From contig NZ_WJIC01000005.1 in NCBI RefSeq assembly GCF_009649815.1, positions 248,001 through 312,000 on the forward strand: DNA of 64,000 bases, given 5' to 3'. The notes beneath the pieces were generated by a model. It was not told where the DNA came from, ran no database searches, and worked only from the letters and a program-made list of their open reading frames with translations. A program made the translations under genes and the position numbers. Numbering within the stretch: the stretch's first letter is position 1; the number at the start of each line of letters is the position of its first letter. The DNA is from Nocardia sp. SYP-A9097. Lineage in GTDB: Bacteria; Actinomycetota; Actinomycetes; Mycobacteriales; Mycobacteriaceae. Positions 43,690 through 52,782 of the stretch are shown here, piece by piece.

Positions 43690-46600
43690 ATGTCTGTGTC
43701 CCCCCGCGCCGAGTTCGACACCACCCTACTCGACACGCTCAGTCGGCGTGTCGTCATCGGCGACGGTGCGATGGGCACCATGCTGCAGGCCGCCGATCTG
43801 ACTCTCGACGATTTCCGCGGCCTCGAGGGCTGCAATGAGATTCTGAACGAAACCCGCCCTGACGTGCTCGCGAGCATTCACCGCGCCTATTTCGAGGCGG
43901 GCGCGGACGCGGTCGAGACCAACACCTTCGGCTGCAATCTGCCGAACCTCGCCGACTACGACATCTCCGATCGGATTCGCGATCTGTCCGAGCGCGGAAC
44001 CCGCATCGCACGTCAGGTCGCCGATGAGATGGGGCCGTCCGCGGATGGGACTCCGCGGTATGTGCTCGGGTCGATGGGTCCGGGTACCAAACTCCCGACC
44101 CTGGGTCATGCCCCGTATGCCTCGCTGCGTGATGCCTACGCCGAAGCCGCGCTGGGCATGCTCGAGGGTGGCGCGGACGCCATTCTCATCGAAACCTGCC
44201 AGGACCTGTTGCAGGTGAAGTCGGCGATCGTCGGCAGTCACCACGCCATGGCGCGGGTGGGTCGCAAGATTCCGATCATTACGCACGTGACGGTGGAGAC
44301 CACCGGCACCATGTTGGTCGGCTCCGAGATCGGTGCGGCGCTGACTGCGCTGGAGAACCTCGGCATCGACATGATCGGATTGAACTGCGCCACAGGGCCG
44401 GACGAGATGAGCGAGCATCTGCGCCATCTGTCCAAGCACGCGCAGTTGCCGGTGTCGGTCATGCCGAACGCCGGCCTGCCGGTGCTGGGCGCGCACGGCG
44501 CGGAGTACCCGTTGACGCCCGAGGAACTCGCAATCGCGTTGAGCGGCTTCGTGTCCGAGTTCGGGCTCGCATTGGTCGGTGGCTGCTGTGGCACCACGCC
44601 CGAGCACATTCGGCAGGTCGCCGAGGCGGTGCGGGCCACCACGCCGGCGGTGCGTAATCCGGTGCACGAGCCGTCGGTGTCCTCGATCTACAGCCAGGTG
44701 CCGTTCGAGCAGGACGCCTCGGTGCTGATGATCGGTGAGCGCACCAATGCCAACGGCTCCAAGGCATTCCGGGACGCCATGCTGGCGCAGGATTGGCAGA
44801 AGTGCCTCGATATCGCCAAGGACCAGATTCGCGACGGCGCGCACATGCTGGACCTGTGCGTGGACTATGTGGGTCGCGACGGCGCGGTCGATATGAACGA
44901 GCTGGCCTCGCGGCTGGCGACGGCCTCGACACTGCCGATCATGCTGGACTCCACCGAATTGCCGGTGCTGCGTGCGGGTTTGGAGCAGCTGGGTGGACGC
45001 TGCGCGGTCAACTCGGTGAACTATGAGGACGGTGCGGGGCCGGAGTCGCGGTTCCAGCAGACCATGGCGCTGGTCGCCGAACACGGTGCGGCCGTGGTGG
45101 CTTTGACCATCGACGAGGAGGGTCAGGCGCGTACCGCCGAGACCAAGGTCGCCATTGCCGAGCGGTTGATCGAGGACATCACCGAGAACTGGGGCTTGGC
45201 CGAGTCGGACATCATGATCGACACGCTGACCTTCACGCTGGGTACCGGTCAGGAGGAGTCCCGCAGGGATGGCCTCGAAACCATCGAGGCCATCCGGCTT
45301 TTGAAGAGCAAGCACCCGAATGTGCAGACCACACTGGGTCTTTCGAATATCTCGTTCGGTTTGAACGCGGCCGCGCGCCAAGTGGTGAACTCGGTGTTCA
45401 TGAACGAATGTGTCGAGGCCGGACTGGATTCGGCGATCGTGCACGCCTCCAAGATCCTGCCCATGGCGCGGATTCCGGAGGAGCAGCGCAAGGTCGCCCT
45501 GGATCTGGTGTACGACCGCCGGACCGAGGACTACGACCCGCTGCAAGAGCTCATGGCCATGTTCGAGGGCGTCTCGACGGCCTCGTCCAAGGCTTCACGC
45601 GCCGAGGAAATGGCGCAGCTGCCGCTGTTCGAGCGGCTGGCCCGCCGCATTGTCGACGGCGAACGCAACGGCCTGGAGGCGGACCTCGACGAGGCCATGA
45701 AAGAGGTTCCGCCGCTTCAGATCATCAATGAGACGCTGCTGTCGGGTATGAAGACCGTCGGTGAGCTGTTCGGCTCCGGGCAGATGCAGCTGCCGTTCGT
45801 GCTGCAGTCCGCCGAGGTGATGAAGACCGCTGTGGCGCACCTGGAACCGCATATGGAGGCCACCGACGACTCCGGTAAGGGTCGCATCGTGCTGGCCACG
45901 GTCAAGGGTGACGTGCACGATATCGGCAAGAACCTGGTCGACATCATCCTGTCCAACAATGGCTACGAGGTCGTGAATCTCGGTATCAAGCAGCCGATCT
46001 CGGCGATCCTGGATGCCGCGGTGGACAAGAAGGCCGATGTCGTCGGCATGTCCGGTCTGCTGGTCAAGTCGACCGTGATCATGAAGGAGAACCTCGCGGA
46101 GATGAACACGCGCGGTGTCGCGCAACAGTTCCCGGTGCTCCTCGGCGGTGCCGCGCTCACCCGCGGATACGTCGAGAACGATCTCACCGAGGTCTACGAG
46201 GGCGATGTGCACTACGCGCGTGACGCTTTCGAGGGCCTGCACCTGATGGACGAGATCATGACCCGCAAGCGTGGCGGCGGACCCGATCCGGACAGCCCGG
46301 AGGCTCTCGCCGAGGCGGCCAAGGTCGCCGAGCGCAAGGCCCGGCATGAACGCTCCAAGCGCATCGCCGCCGAACGCAAGGCCAAAGAGGTGCCGGTCGA
46401 GGTGCCCGCGCGCTCGAATGTGGCCTCGGATCTGCCGGTGCCGACGCCGCCGTTCTGGGGCACCCGCATCGTGAAGGGCCTGTCGGTCGGCGAGTACTCG
46501 GGCCTGCTCGATGAGCGTGCGCTGTTCCTGGGGCAGTGGGGTCTGCGCGGTCAGCGTGGCGGTGAAGGACCCTCCTATGAGGAGCTGGTGGAGACCGAAG

Positions 46601-47268
46601 GCCGTCCGCGCCTGCGGTATTGGCTGGACCGGTTGATCGCCGAGGGCGTGCTGCAGCATGCCGCGGTGGTGTACGGCTACTTCCCGGCCGTCTCCGAGGG
46701 CGATGATGTGATTGTTCTCACCGAGCCGAAACCCGATGCGCCGGAACGGTATCGGTTCACTTTCCCGCGTCAGCAGCGCGACCGGTTCCTCAATATCGCC
46801 GACTTCATCCGCTCCCGCGAACTCGCGGTGCAGACCGGTCAGGTCGATGTGCTGCCGTTCCAGCTGGTAACCATGGGGCAGCCCATCGCCGACTTCGCGA
46901 ATGTGCTGTTCGCGGGTGACAATTACCGGGACTACCTGGAGGTACACGGTATCGGCGTGCAGCTCACCGAGGCGCTCGCGGAGTTCTGGCATCGCCGAAT
47001 CCGGGAAGAACTTGTGCTGGAAGGGCATTCGGTCGCCGAATCCGATCCCACCGATGTACTCGAATACTTCAATCTCGGCTACCGTGGCGCTCGGTACTCG
47101 TTCGGATACGGTGCCTGCCCGAACCTGGAAGACCGCGCGAAACTCGTTGACCTGCTGGATGCGGGCCGGATCGGAGTAGAGCTGTCGGAGGAGCTGCAAT
47201 TGCATCCGGAGCAGTCCACGGATGCGTTCGTGCTGCTGCACCCGGAGGCAAAGTACTTCAACGCCTAA
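43690..47268 (+). CDS. metH: cobalamin-dependent methionine synthase
   Basis: The 1192-aa enzyme methylates homocysteine from 5-methyltetrahydrofolate. Domains in order: homocysteine-binding (about 10-330; GDGAMGTMLQAADLTL, zinc ligands in GLNCATGP and GGCCGTTPEH); pterin-binding (350-620; IGERTNANGSKAF, VNYEDGAGPE); B12 cap and binding (650-880; ATVKGDVHDIGKNLVDIIL, the DxHxxG cobalt ligand); and SAM-binding activation (960-1192; FSFGYGACPNLEDRAKLVD). Length matches full four-module MetH. The ATG at 43690 is chosen over one ten codons upstream because of the leaderless promoter spacing. It is divergent from the PAC2 gene. Confidence 0.95.
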   Translation: MSVSPRAEFDTTLLDTLSRRVVIGDGAMGTMLQAADLTLDDFRGLEGCNEILNETRPDVLASIHRAYFEAGADAVETNTFGCNLPNLADYDISDRIRDLSERGTRIARQVADEMGPSADGTPRYVLGSMGPGTKLPTLGHAPYASLRDAYAEAALGMLEGGADAILIETCQDLLQVKSAIVGSHHAMARVGRKIPIITHVTVETTGTMLVGSEIGAALTALENLGIDMIGLNCATGPDEMSEHLRHLSKHAQLPVSVMPNAGLPVLGAHGAEYPLTPEELAIALSGFVSEFGLALVGGCCGTTPEHIRQVAEAVRATTPAVRNPVHEPSVSSIYSQVPFEQDASVLMIGERTNANGSKAFRDAMLAQDWQKCLDIAKDQIRDGAHMLDLCVDYVGRDGAVDMNELASRLATASTLPIMLDSTELPVLRAGLEQLGGRCAVNSVNYEDGAGPESRFQQTMALVAEHGAAVVALTIDEEGQARTAETKVAIAERLIEDITENWGLAESDIMIDTLTFTLGTGQEESRRDGLETIEAIRLLKSKHPNVQTTLGLSNISFGLNAAARQVVNSVFMNECVEAGLDSAIVHASKILPMARIPEEQRKVALDLVYDRRTEDYDPLQELMAMFEGVSTASSKASRAEEMAQLPLFERLARRIVDGERNGLEADLDEAMKEVPPLQIINETLLSGMKTVGELFGSGQMQLPFVLQSAEVMKTAVAHLEPHMEATDDSGKGRIVLATVKGDVHDIGKNLVDIILSNNGYEVVNLGIKQPISAILDAAVDKKADVVGMSGLLVKSTVIMKENLAEMNTRGVAQQFPVLLGGAALTRGYVENDLTEVYEGDVHYARDAFEGLHLMDEIMTRKRGGGPDPDSPEALAEAAKVAERKARHERSKRIAAERKAKEVPVEVPARSNVASDLPVPTPPFWGTRIVKGLSVGEYSGLLDERALFLGQWGLRGQRGGEGPSYEELVETEGRPRLRYWLDRLIAEGVLQHAAVVYGYFPAVSEGDDVIVLTEPKPDAPERYRFTFPRQQRDRFLNIADFIRSRELAVQTGQVDVLPFQLVTMGQPIADFANVLFAGDNYRDYLEVHGIGVQLTEALAEFWHRRIREELVLEGHSVAESDPTDVLEYFNLGYRGARYSFGYGACPNLEDRAKLVDLLDAGRIGVELSEELQLHPEQSTDAFVLLHPEAKYFNA

Positions 47269-47353
47269 GATTCTCAACGAAGGTACCGGCGGGCTTGTCG
47301 CGCAACGTTGCAGGGTGGCTCGGCGCGAAAGCCAGCAGGAGGGGCACAACCAC

Positions 47354-49039
47354 ATGACTTCAGACCGGCTGATTACGGGGCGGTACCGACTAACGGAACC
47401 GATCGGCACCGGTGCGATGGGGGTCGTGTGGCGCGCGACCGATGTTCGGCTGCGGCGCACCGTCGCGGTCAAGCAATTGCTGCTCGGGCCGGGGCTCACC
47501 CGGTCGCAGGCGATCGAGGCCAAGATGCGGGCGATGCGGGAGGGGCGCATCGCGGCACGACTGCATCATCCCAATGCGGTCACCGTCTTCGACGTGGCCG
47601 AGGAGGACGGACAGCCCTGGCTGGTCATGGAGTACGTGGACGCCGTCTCGCTGGCGGCGCTCATGCGGGAGAAGGGCAATCTCGCGCCCACCGAGGTGGC
47701 CCGCATCGGGGCCAAGGTGGCGGCGGCGCTGGCGGCCGCGCACAAGGCCGGGATCGTGCACCGGGATGTGAAGCCCGCCAATATCCTGGTCGCCGATGAC
47801 GGGACGGTGAAGATCACCGACTTCGGCATCTCCCGGGCCATCGGGGATGTGACGGTGACCTCCACCGGATTCCTCGCCGGGACGCCCGCCTATCTGTCAC
47901 CGGAGGTGGCGCGGGGCGAGAATCCGGAGCCGTCGTCGGATGTATTCGCTTTGGGCTCAACGCTTTACGCGGCCGTCGAGGGGCTGCCGCCGTTCGGTGA
48001 GGGGGATAATCCGCTCGCCGTACTGCATTCGGTGGCGCGGGCGCAGGTGCCCGAGCCCCGGCACGCGGGCGCGCTCGGGCCGGTGCTGATGGATCTGCTG
48101 GCCGCCGAGGCGGCGGACCGGCCGACCATGGAGCAGGCCACCGAACGGCTGCAGGCGGTCGCGGACGGGCGGGCCACCGCGCCGATTCAGGCCACCAAGG
48201 TGCTGCCCGCGGTGAAAAGTGATGCCCCCGTGGATAGTTCGGCGGCGACGACGGTGCTGTCCACCTCTCGGACCGGGCAGTCGGCGGGGAACTCCACCGA
48301 TGAGACCGTGCATATCTCCATGAGCAAGCCGTCCGCCCGTACCACCTCGCCGGCGACGCCGGTGCCGCCCGGGACCTCGGCCGAACTTGTCGGTAAGGAC
48401 GGGAATCGGCGGTCGCTCGCGCTGGTCGCGCTGGGAGTCGTCGGTGCGCTCGTGCTCGCGGTGGTGGTGGCCTACGCGGTCAGTCGCAATTCCGGTGGTG
48501 GATCTCCGGTCGCCGCGGGTACGACTTCGGTTGTGGCGCCGGTGAATCCGTCCGATGCGGCGACCTCGCAGGCCGTCGGACCCGCGGAGGGCAATACCGA
48601 ACCCGGTCACGGCGGGCAGGCGTCCACGCACGCGCCGACCACCACCCCCGCGCCGACCGGTAGTACGACGACCACTCCCGCCAAGCCGAGTACGACCACC
48701 ACCGTGCCACCGACCACAACCCCCGCGGGTCCGCCGTCGGCGGCCTCGGTCGCCTCGTTCATTCAGGGCTACTACGGAATGCTGCCGAGCAATGTCGGTG
48801 GTGCGTGGGGCATGCTGTCGCCCAGCTATCAGGCGCAGACCGGTGGGTTCGGTTCGTACTCGCAGTTCTGGGGGAGTATCGCCTCGGTCAGCGTCGGCGG
48901 GGTCACACCCAATGGCGAGAATCGGGCCGTGGTGAATCTGACCTACACAATGAAGAACGGTCAGATCAATAGCGAGAGCCGGTGGATTCAGGTCGACTCG
49001 TCCAGCGGGAAGCTTGTGATCGCGGCCTCCGGGCTGTGA
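47354..49039 (+). CDS. membrane-anchored Ser/Thr protein kinase
   Basis: The 561-aa PknA/B-type kinase has an N-terminal catalytic domain (about 10-270): glycine loop IGTGAMGVVW, VAVKQ lysine, HRDVKPANILV, DFGISRAIGDVT and GTPAYLSPEVARGE. A variable linker leads to one membrane helix (RRSLALVALGVVGALVLAVVVAYAV, about 360-385). Outside the cell lie a Thr/Pro-rich stalk and a compact C-terminal domain (SFIQGYYGMLPSNVGGAWGML). That domain resembles a NTF2-like or sensor fold rather than PASTA repeats. ATG 47354 follows AGGAGGGG; the frame overlapping metH upstream is rejected. Signal unknown. Confidence 0.9.
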   Translation: MTSDRLITGRYRLTEPIGTGAMGVVWRATDVRLRRTVAVKQLLLGPGLTRSQAIEAKMRAMREGRIAARLHHPNAVTVFDVAEEDGQPWLVMEYVDAVSLAALMREKGNLAPTEVARIGAKVAAALAAAHKAGIVHRDVKPANILVADDGTVKITDFGISRAIGDVTVTSTGFLAGTPAYLSPEVARGENPEPSSDVFALGSTLYAAVEGLPPFGEGDNPLAVLHSVARAQVPEPRHAGALGPVLMDLLAAEAADRPTMEQATERLQAVADGRATAPIQATKVLPAVKSDAPVDSSAATTVLSTSRTGQSAGNSTDETVHISMSKPSARTTSPATPVPPGTSAELVGKDGNRRSLALVALGVVGALVLAVVVAYAVSRNSGGGSPVAAGTTSVVAPVNPSDAATSQAVGPAEGNTEPGHGGQASTHAPTTTPAPTGSTTTTPAKPSTTTTVPPTTTPAGPPSAASVASFIQGYYGMLPSNVGGAWGMLSPSYQAQTGGFGSYSQFWGSIASVSVGGVTPNGENRAVVNLTYTMKNGQINSESRWIQVDSSSGKLVIAASGL

Positions 49040-49122
49040 CCTGTCGCGCCGCCTCGCGCCCCGGTCGAGGCGGCCCGATACCCTGAACGGCGCCTCGCCT
49101 CCGCGAGCGCCAGTGGGAGTGG

Positions 49123-49809
49123 ATGACAGGAGTGGTGGTTCCGGTGACGCGTTTGGACGCGGTGTTGTGGGATATGGACGGGACCCTGCTCGACTCGGAG
49201 AAGCTCTGGGATATCGCGGTGCGGGAACTCGCGGGCGAGCTCGGTCATGAGATGGACGATGCGATGCGGCACGCGCTCATCGGCGCGTCCGGCCCGAATG
49301 CGTTGCACATCATGTTCTCCGGGCTCGGGATCGAACCCACGCCCGCCGCGCTCGACGAGGCCGGGGAGTGGATCGAACGCCGCATTATCGAACTGTTCCA
49401 GGATCCGGTGCCGTGGCGGCCCGGCGCACAGGATGTGCTCGCCGACCTGCACGCGGACGGAATCCCGATGGCGCTGGTCACCAATACCAAGCGATCACTG
49501 ACCGAATACGGTCTGGACACCCTGGGACGCCACCACTTCGGTGCCACGGTGTGCGCTGATGAAGTGCCGCACGGGAAGCCGTCACCGGATGTCTACCTAC
49601 GGGCCGCCGAGCTCCTCGGTGTCGCACCGGAACACACTGTGGCCATTGAGGATTCGCCGACCGGCGCGGAAGCCGCCGCGCTCGCGGGCTGCACCGTACT
49701 GGTAATCCCCTGTGAGATAGCGGTTCCCGAGGCTCCCGGCCGCACTTTTCGGGATTCCCTGGTGGGTCTGACCCAGGACGATCTGCGCGGCCTCATCCTC
49801 GCCCGTTGA
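49123..49809 (+). CDS. HAD-superfamily phosphatase
   Basis: The 228-aa HAD hydrolase has motif I LWDMDGTLLDSEKLW (nucleophile Asp), motif II ALVTNTKRSL, motif III Lys in PHGKPSPDVYL and motif IV IEDSPTGAEAA, with the helical cap typical of beta-phosphoglucomutase-like members. It probably acts on small sugar or nucleotide phosphates. GTG 49144, with AGGAG upstream, is an alternative start. It is 83 bp after the kinase gene and its 3' end overlaps the convergent CPBP gene by 17 bp. Confidence 0.88.
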   Translation: MTGVVVPVTRLDAVLWDMDGTLLDSEKLWDIAVRELAGELGHEMDDAMRHALIGASGPNALHIMFSGLGIEPTPAALDEAGEWIERRIIELFQDPVPWRPGAQDVLADLHADGIPMALVTNTKRSLTEYGLDTLGRHHFGATVCADEVPHGKPSPDVYLRAAELLGVAPEHTVAIEDSPTGAEAAALAGCTVLVIPCEIAVPEAPGRTFRDSLVGLTQDDLRGLILAR

Positions 49810-50470
49810 GTTGAACGCGGGCCGCCGGTGCGGCTCCGTGATAGAAGTAGCGGCCCAGTCCGACGGTGAAAATGAGGATTCCGTACACCGAATGCTCCAC
49901 CGACGCGGTGAACAAGGACTGGGTTCGAAGGTAGCGGGTGGCGAAAATCCAGCCGCCGACACCGCTGGCGGCGACCGAGAACCAGCTGCCGAACACGATG
50001 TGCACATAGCCGAAAGCCGCCGCACTGGCGGCCACCAGGCCCGGACCCGCACCGAAAACCGGTGCGTAACGGTGGAATAGGAACGATCGGAAGATCAACT
50101 CCTGCGGGTAGACGCTCAGCGCCGGGTACAGCACCAGCACGGCGAGCCAGATGCCCGGATTGCGGCGCGGCAGATCGAACAGATCCTCGCGATGCCGGAC
50201 AGCGACGCCCGCCGTGAGGGCGAGCGCACTCGCCCCCGCCAGCGCCGCCATCGACCGGGACTGGCCGCGCAAAGCTTCCGCGCGCCACAGCGCCGCCCGA
50301 TCGAAATCGGCGGACCGACGCAGATACACCGTGACCCCCGCCGCCAGCGCGAGAAGCGCTGGGATGGGCGGCTTTCCGCGCAATACCGCGTTGTAGGCAG
50401 TCGCCCCACCGAAGAACAGCGCTGCGTATTCGGCCGCCAGATACACCCGCCGCCACGGTCGAATCCTCAT
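49793..50470 (-). CDS. CPBP-family intramembrane protease
   Basis: The 225-aa membrane protein has about six helices and the CPBP/Abi motifs YPQELIFRSFLFHRY (here QE instead of EE), FGYVHIVFGSW and ASVEHSVYGILIF. These place conserved Glu, Arg and His in the membrane. Substitution of the first Glu by Gln may alter activity. ATG 50470 has TATGGT 6 nt upstream. It is divergent from the TIR gene, with 182 bp between starts, so the two could share regulation. Confidence 0.82.
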   Translation of the reverse strand: MRIRPWRRVYLAAEYAALFFGGATAYNAVLRGKPPIPALLALAAGVTVYLRRSADFDRAALWRAEALRGQSRSMAALAGASALALTAGVAVRHREDLFDLPRRNPGIWLAVLVLYPALSVYPQELIFRSFLFHRYAPVFGAGPGLVAASAAAFGYVHIVFGSWFSVAASGVGGWIFATRYLRTQSLFTASVEHSVYGILIFTVGLGRYFYHGAAPAARVQLNGRG

Positions 50471-50476
50471 GAGCAC

Positions 50477-50482
50477 ACCATA
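50477..50482 (-). promoter_or_regulatory. -10 element of a leaderless promoter for the CPBP gene
   Basis: TATGGT on the reverse strand ends 6 nt before ATG 50470. Confidence 0.45.
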
Positions 50483-50640
50483 TGTTCCGGACGGCGGCGC
50501 GTCGATCGCCAGATGGGGTGTTGATGGTTGCCGACGGACCGGGATACGGATCTGCCGGATATCGCCATGGGGGCAGTCGGTTTAATACCCGGTATCGCCT
50601 AAATTGTTGATCGGTAGCCGCTGGCGTCATGTACGCGCTC

Positions 50641-50646
50641 TAGAGT
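50641..50646 (+). promoter_or_regulatory. -10 element of a leaderless promoter for the TIR gene
   Basis: TAGAGT ends 6 nt before ATG 50653; no ribosome site is present. Confidence 0.5.
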
Positions 50647-50652
50647 TTCTGC

Positions 50653-51771
50653 ATGGGAATAGAGTTCGAGTTGCCGCCGGTGCGGTGTTTTATCAGCTAT
50701 AGGCGGGATGACAATTCTGCATTCAACGGTGTTGTCGACAGATTGAAGAGTGATCTATCGGGGCGGTTTGAAGCTGAAACCGGCCGCAAGCTAGATATTT
50801 TCGTCGATCGTGACGATATTGGATGGGGAGATGACTGGCGCGGGAAGGTGTCGGAGAGCATTGAGAGGGCAATGTTCTTCATTCCGATACTCACGGCAAG
50901 ATACTTCCACAGTCAGAATTGCTTGGATGAATTCCTCGCATTCCATAGCAACGCGAGGCAGTTGGGTGTTTCTGAATTGATTGCCCCTGTTGTTCTTTCT
51001 GGAATGGGCAAATTGGCGGATGAAAATGCTTCAGAAGTTTCGAAGAAGGCGATGTCGCTGAATTGTAGGCTGATCGAGAACGCGTTCATGGAGGGATTTG
51101 AATCCAGGGAATGGAATTCCGAGATGAAGCGCATGGTCGCCGACCTGAATCAAGCGTTGGAACGGTCTGAGGAGACGCTGGCCCGGCGCGAGAAGACGAC
51201 TATTGAGCAGTACAGTGAATCTGATCGCCGTGGCGCTGCTGAATCTCGTTTTGCCGATTCGGGCGTGGATGTCCTCGAGCTCTTGGAGAAGATCGACGCC
51301 CTGACCGCCCAATTTCCGGTGGTTACACAGGACTTCACGGCCTTGGGAACGTTGATTTCAACGGTATTGGGCGCGGATTTCAAAGCGTTGTCGGTGCAGC
51401 GACAGCGTGTCGCCTTGCTCGAATTGGCGGAATCGATCGAGGAACCTGCGCACGAATTCTCCAATTCGTCAGGTAAGCTCCAGGAGGAGTTCTCCAAAAT
51501 AGATGCTCAGTTGCGGCTTATGGTTGAGGAGATTGCATCGATGGACTCTGAGGAGGGGCGCTTGATTCAGGCGCAACTGTTCAGTGGTTTCGAAATACCG
51601 GATGATCTTCTGGAAGTTCAGCAGGCGGTTGGAAATGTGGCAGATGCTCTCAAGATGCTGGCGATGATGAATGTCAATTTGCGTCGATCCATCGGGCCGG
51701 CAACGAGTGGGGTGCGGGCGTTGCAGGCGTCTATCGATCTATTCGCAGGCTGGAGCGAATTCGGAGCCTAG
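50653..51771 (+). CDS. TIR-domain protein with helical C-terminus, candidate defence effector
   Basis: The 372-aa protein has an N-terminal TIR domain (about 10-150): VRCFISYRRDD, IFVDRDDIGWGDDWRGKV, FFIPILTARYFHSQNCLDEF. Glu93 in CLDEF sits where the NAD-hydrolysing glutamate is expected. Residues 150-372 are predicted helical, with coiled-coil character (LLELAESIEEPAHEFSN, LQEEFSKIDAQLRLMVEEI). No other enzymatic domain is present. Codon use is clearly more AT-rich than in all neighbours, a sign of recent transfer. It is monocistronic between its own promoter and a strong terminator. By analogy with bacterial TIR proteins it may deplete NAD+ on infection; activity is not shown by sequence. 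Confidence 0.85.
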   Translation: MGIEFELPPVRCFISYRRDDNSAFNGVVDRLKSDLSGRFEAETGRKLDIFVDRDDIGWGDDWRGKVSESIERAMFFIPILTARYFHSQNCLDEFLAFHSNARQLGVSELIAPVVLSGMGKLADENASEVSKKAMSLNCRLIENAFMEGFESREWNSEMKRMVADLNQALERSEETLARREKTTIEQYSESDRRGAAESRFADSGVDVLELLEKIDALTAQFPVVTQDFTALGTLISTVLGADFKALSVQRQRVALLELAESIEEPAHEFSNSSGKLQEEFSKIDAQLRLMVEEIASMDSEEGRLIQAQLFSGFEIPDDLLEVQQAVGNVADALKMLAMMNVNLRRSIGPATSGVRALQASIDLFAGWSEFGA

Positions 51772-51790
51772 TCATCGAGTGCGACGGATC

Positions 51791-51820
51791 TGACGTCGAC
51801 TCTGCGTGGAGTCGACGTCA
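51791..51820 (+). terminator. terminator of the TIR gene
   Basis: TGACGTCGACTC-TGCGTG... closes with GAGTCGACGTCA: a 12-bp perfect stem with a 6-nt loop, 19 bp after the stop codon. Confidence 0.7.
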
Positions 51821-51849
51821 CCTCCGCTCGGCAGGTTGTTGCGAAAGGA

Positions 51850-52635
51850 TCAAGGGAGGGAACGGAGTTGGGCTACGGCGCGGAGGTCGCCGTCGACGGT
51901 GAACCAGAGGCTTTGGGCTTCGGGGGTGCGGTACGGGTGGATGTCCAGGGGTTCGCCGTGGCGGATGGGTTTGTTGTATTCGAGGATGAAGCGGTGCGCG
52001 GTGGCGGTGAGATCTGTTGCGTCGGTGGTGAACTCGTGTACGGCGTGCCAGTAGGCCGTATTGGTGACGTGCTGGAAGTGGTCGATATCGGTGCGGCGCA
52101 AGGGGAAACGGGTGGGCGGGACCGGCGGGAGAGGGTCGGTGAGCCACTGCTGCCAGCGGAGGCGTTGTTCCGTGGTTGTGGTGCACATCAATTCGAAGAA
52201 TTTGTCGTCGACTCGCGACGGGCTCATTGTCTGCTTGTTCATGTGGATCCAGAAGCCTTCGGTCTCTATGAGACCGCCGGATTCGGAGTCGATGCGCACG
52301 CGCATGGTGCACCAGCGGGGGGAGATGCCCGAACACCAGCGGCGCGTGCGGAGTTTCGCGGGCCAGGTGATGGGGCGGATGACATCGATTACGGTGCGGC
52401 GGACTATCCAGTGCGGGTGGGATTCCAGGGCACCGCAATGGACCAGATGGTCTACGCCCGCCTCTTGGATATGGCGGGCTATGCCGTCTACGCGCAGGCC
52501 CTGATTCTCATCCATATCGACGGTGCCGACCCGGCCGGGGAAGTCGAAGATGTGGCCCGAGGAGGGTACGGGAGCCAGCGGGCGGAGCATGGGATGCTCG
52601 GAGAGCACCGGCGGCGGATCGGCGAGCTGGTTCAT
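51850..52635 (-). CDS. acyl-ACP thioesterase family protein
   Basis: The 261-aa protein shows tandem hot-dog halves of FatA-like thioesterases: FDFPGRVGTVDMDENQGLRVDGIARHIQEAG, HPHWIVRRTVIDVIRPITWPAKL in the N-terminal half, and RRTDIDHFQHVTNTAYWHAVHEF and EYNKPIRHGEPLDI in the C-terminal half. It would release fatty acids from acyl carrier protein. ATG 52635 has CGGAGG 10 nt upstream, so a TTG three codons earlier is rejected. It is monocistronic and converges on the TIR gene. Confidence 0.85.
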   Translation of the reverse strand: MNQLADPPPVLSEHPMLRPLAPVPSSGHIFDFPGRVGTVDMDENQGLRVDGIARHIQEAGVDHLVHCGALESHPHWIVRRTVIDVIRPITWPAKLRTRRWCSGISPRWCTMRVRIDSESGGLIETEGFWIHMNKQTMSPSRVDDKFFELMCTTTTEQRLRWQQWLTDPLPPVPPTRFPLRRTDIDHFQHVTNTAYWHAVHEFTTDATDLTATAHRFILEYNKPIRHGEPLDIHPYRTPEAQSLWFTVDGDLRAVAQLRSLP

Positions 52636-52782
52636 TATCGGCAAACCTCCGAGACGTCCATCCGAGTGGTGGGGCGGGGAGTGCGAAAAGGCCGCGGCGG
52701 CATTGCCGGGGCGCGATGAGAATCAGCGTAATGCAGATCCGGGCGCGTGGCGGGGTGCGACCGCCGCGCGCCCGGTGGCGTG

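Noticed and set aside
43726..45546. 606-codon open frame antisense to metH
   Set aside because: Shadow of the conserved methionine synthase; His/Arg-rich with no family motif.
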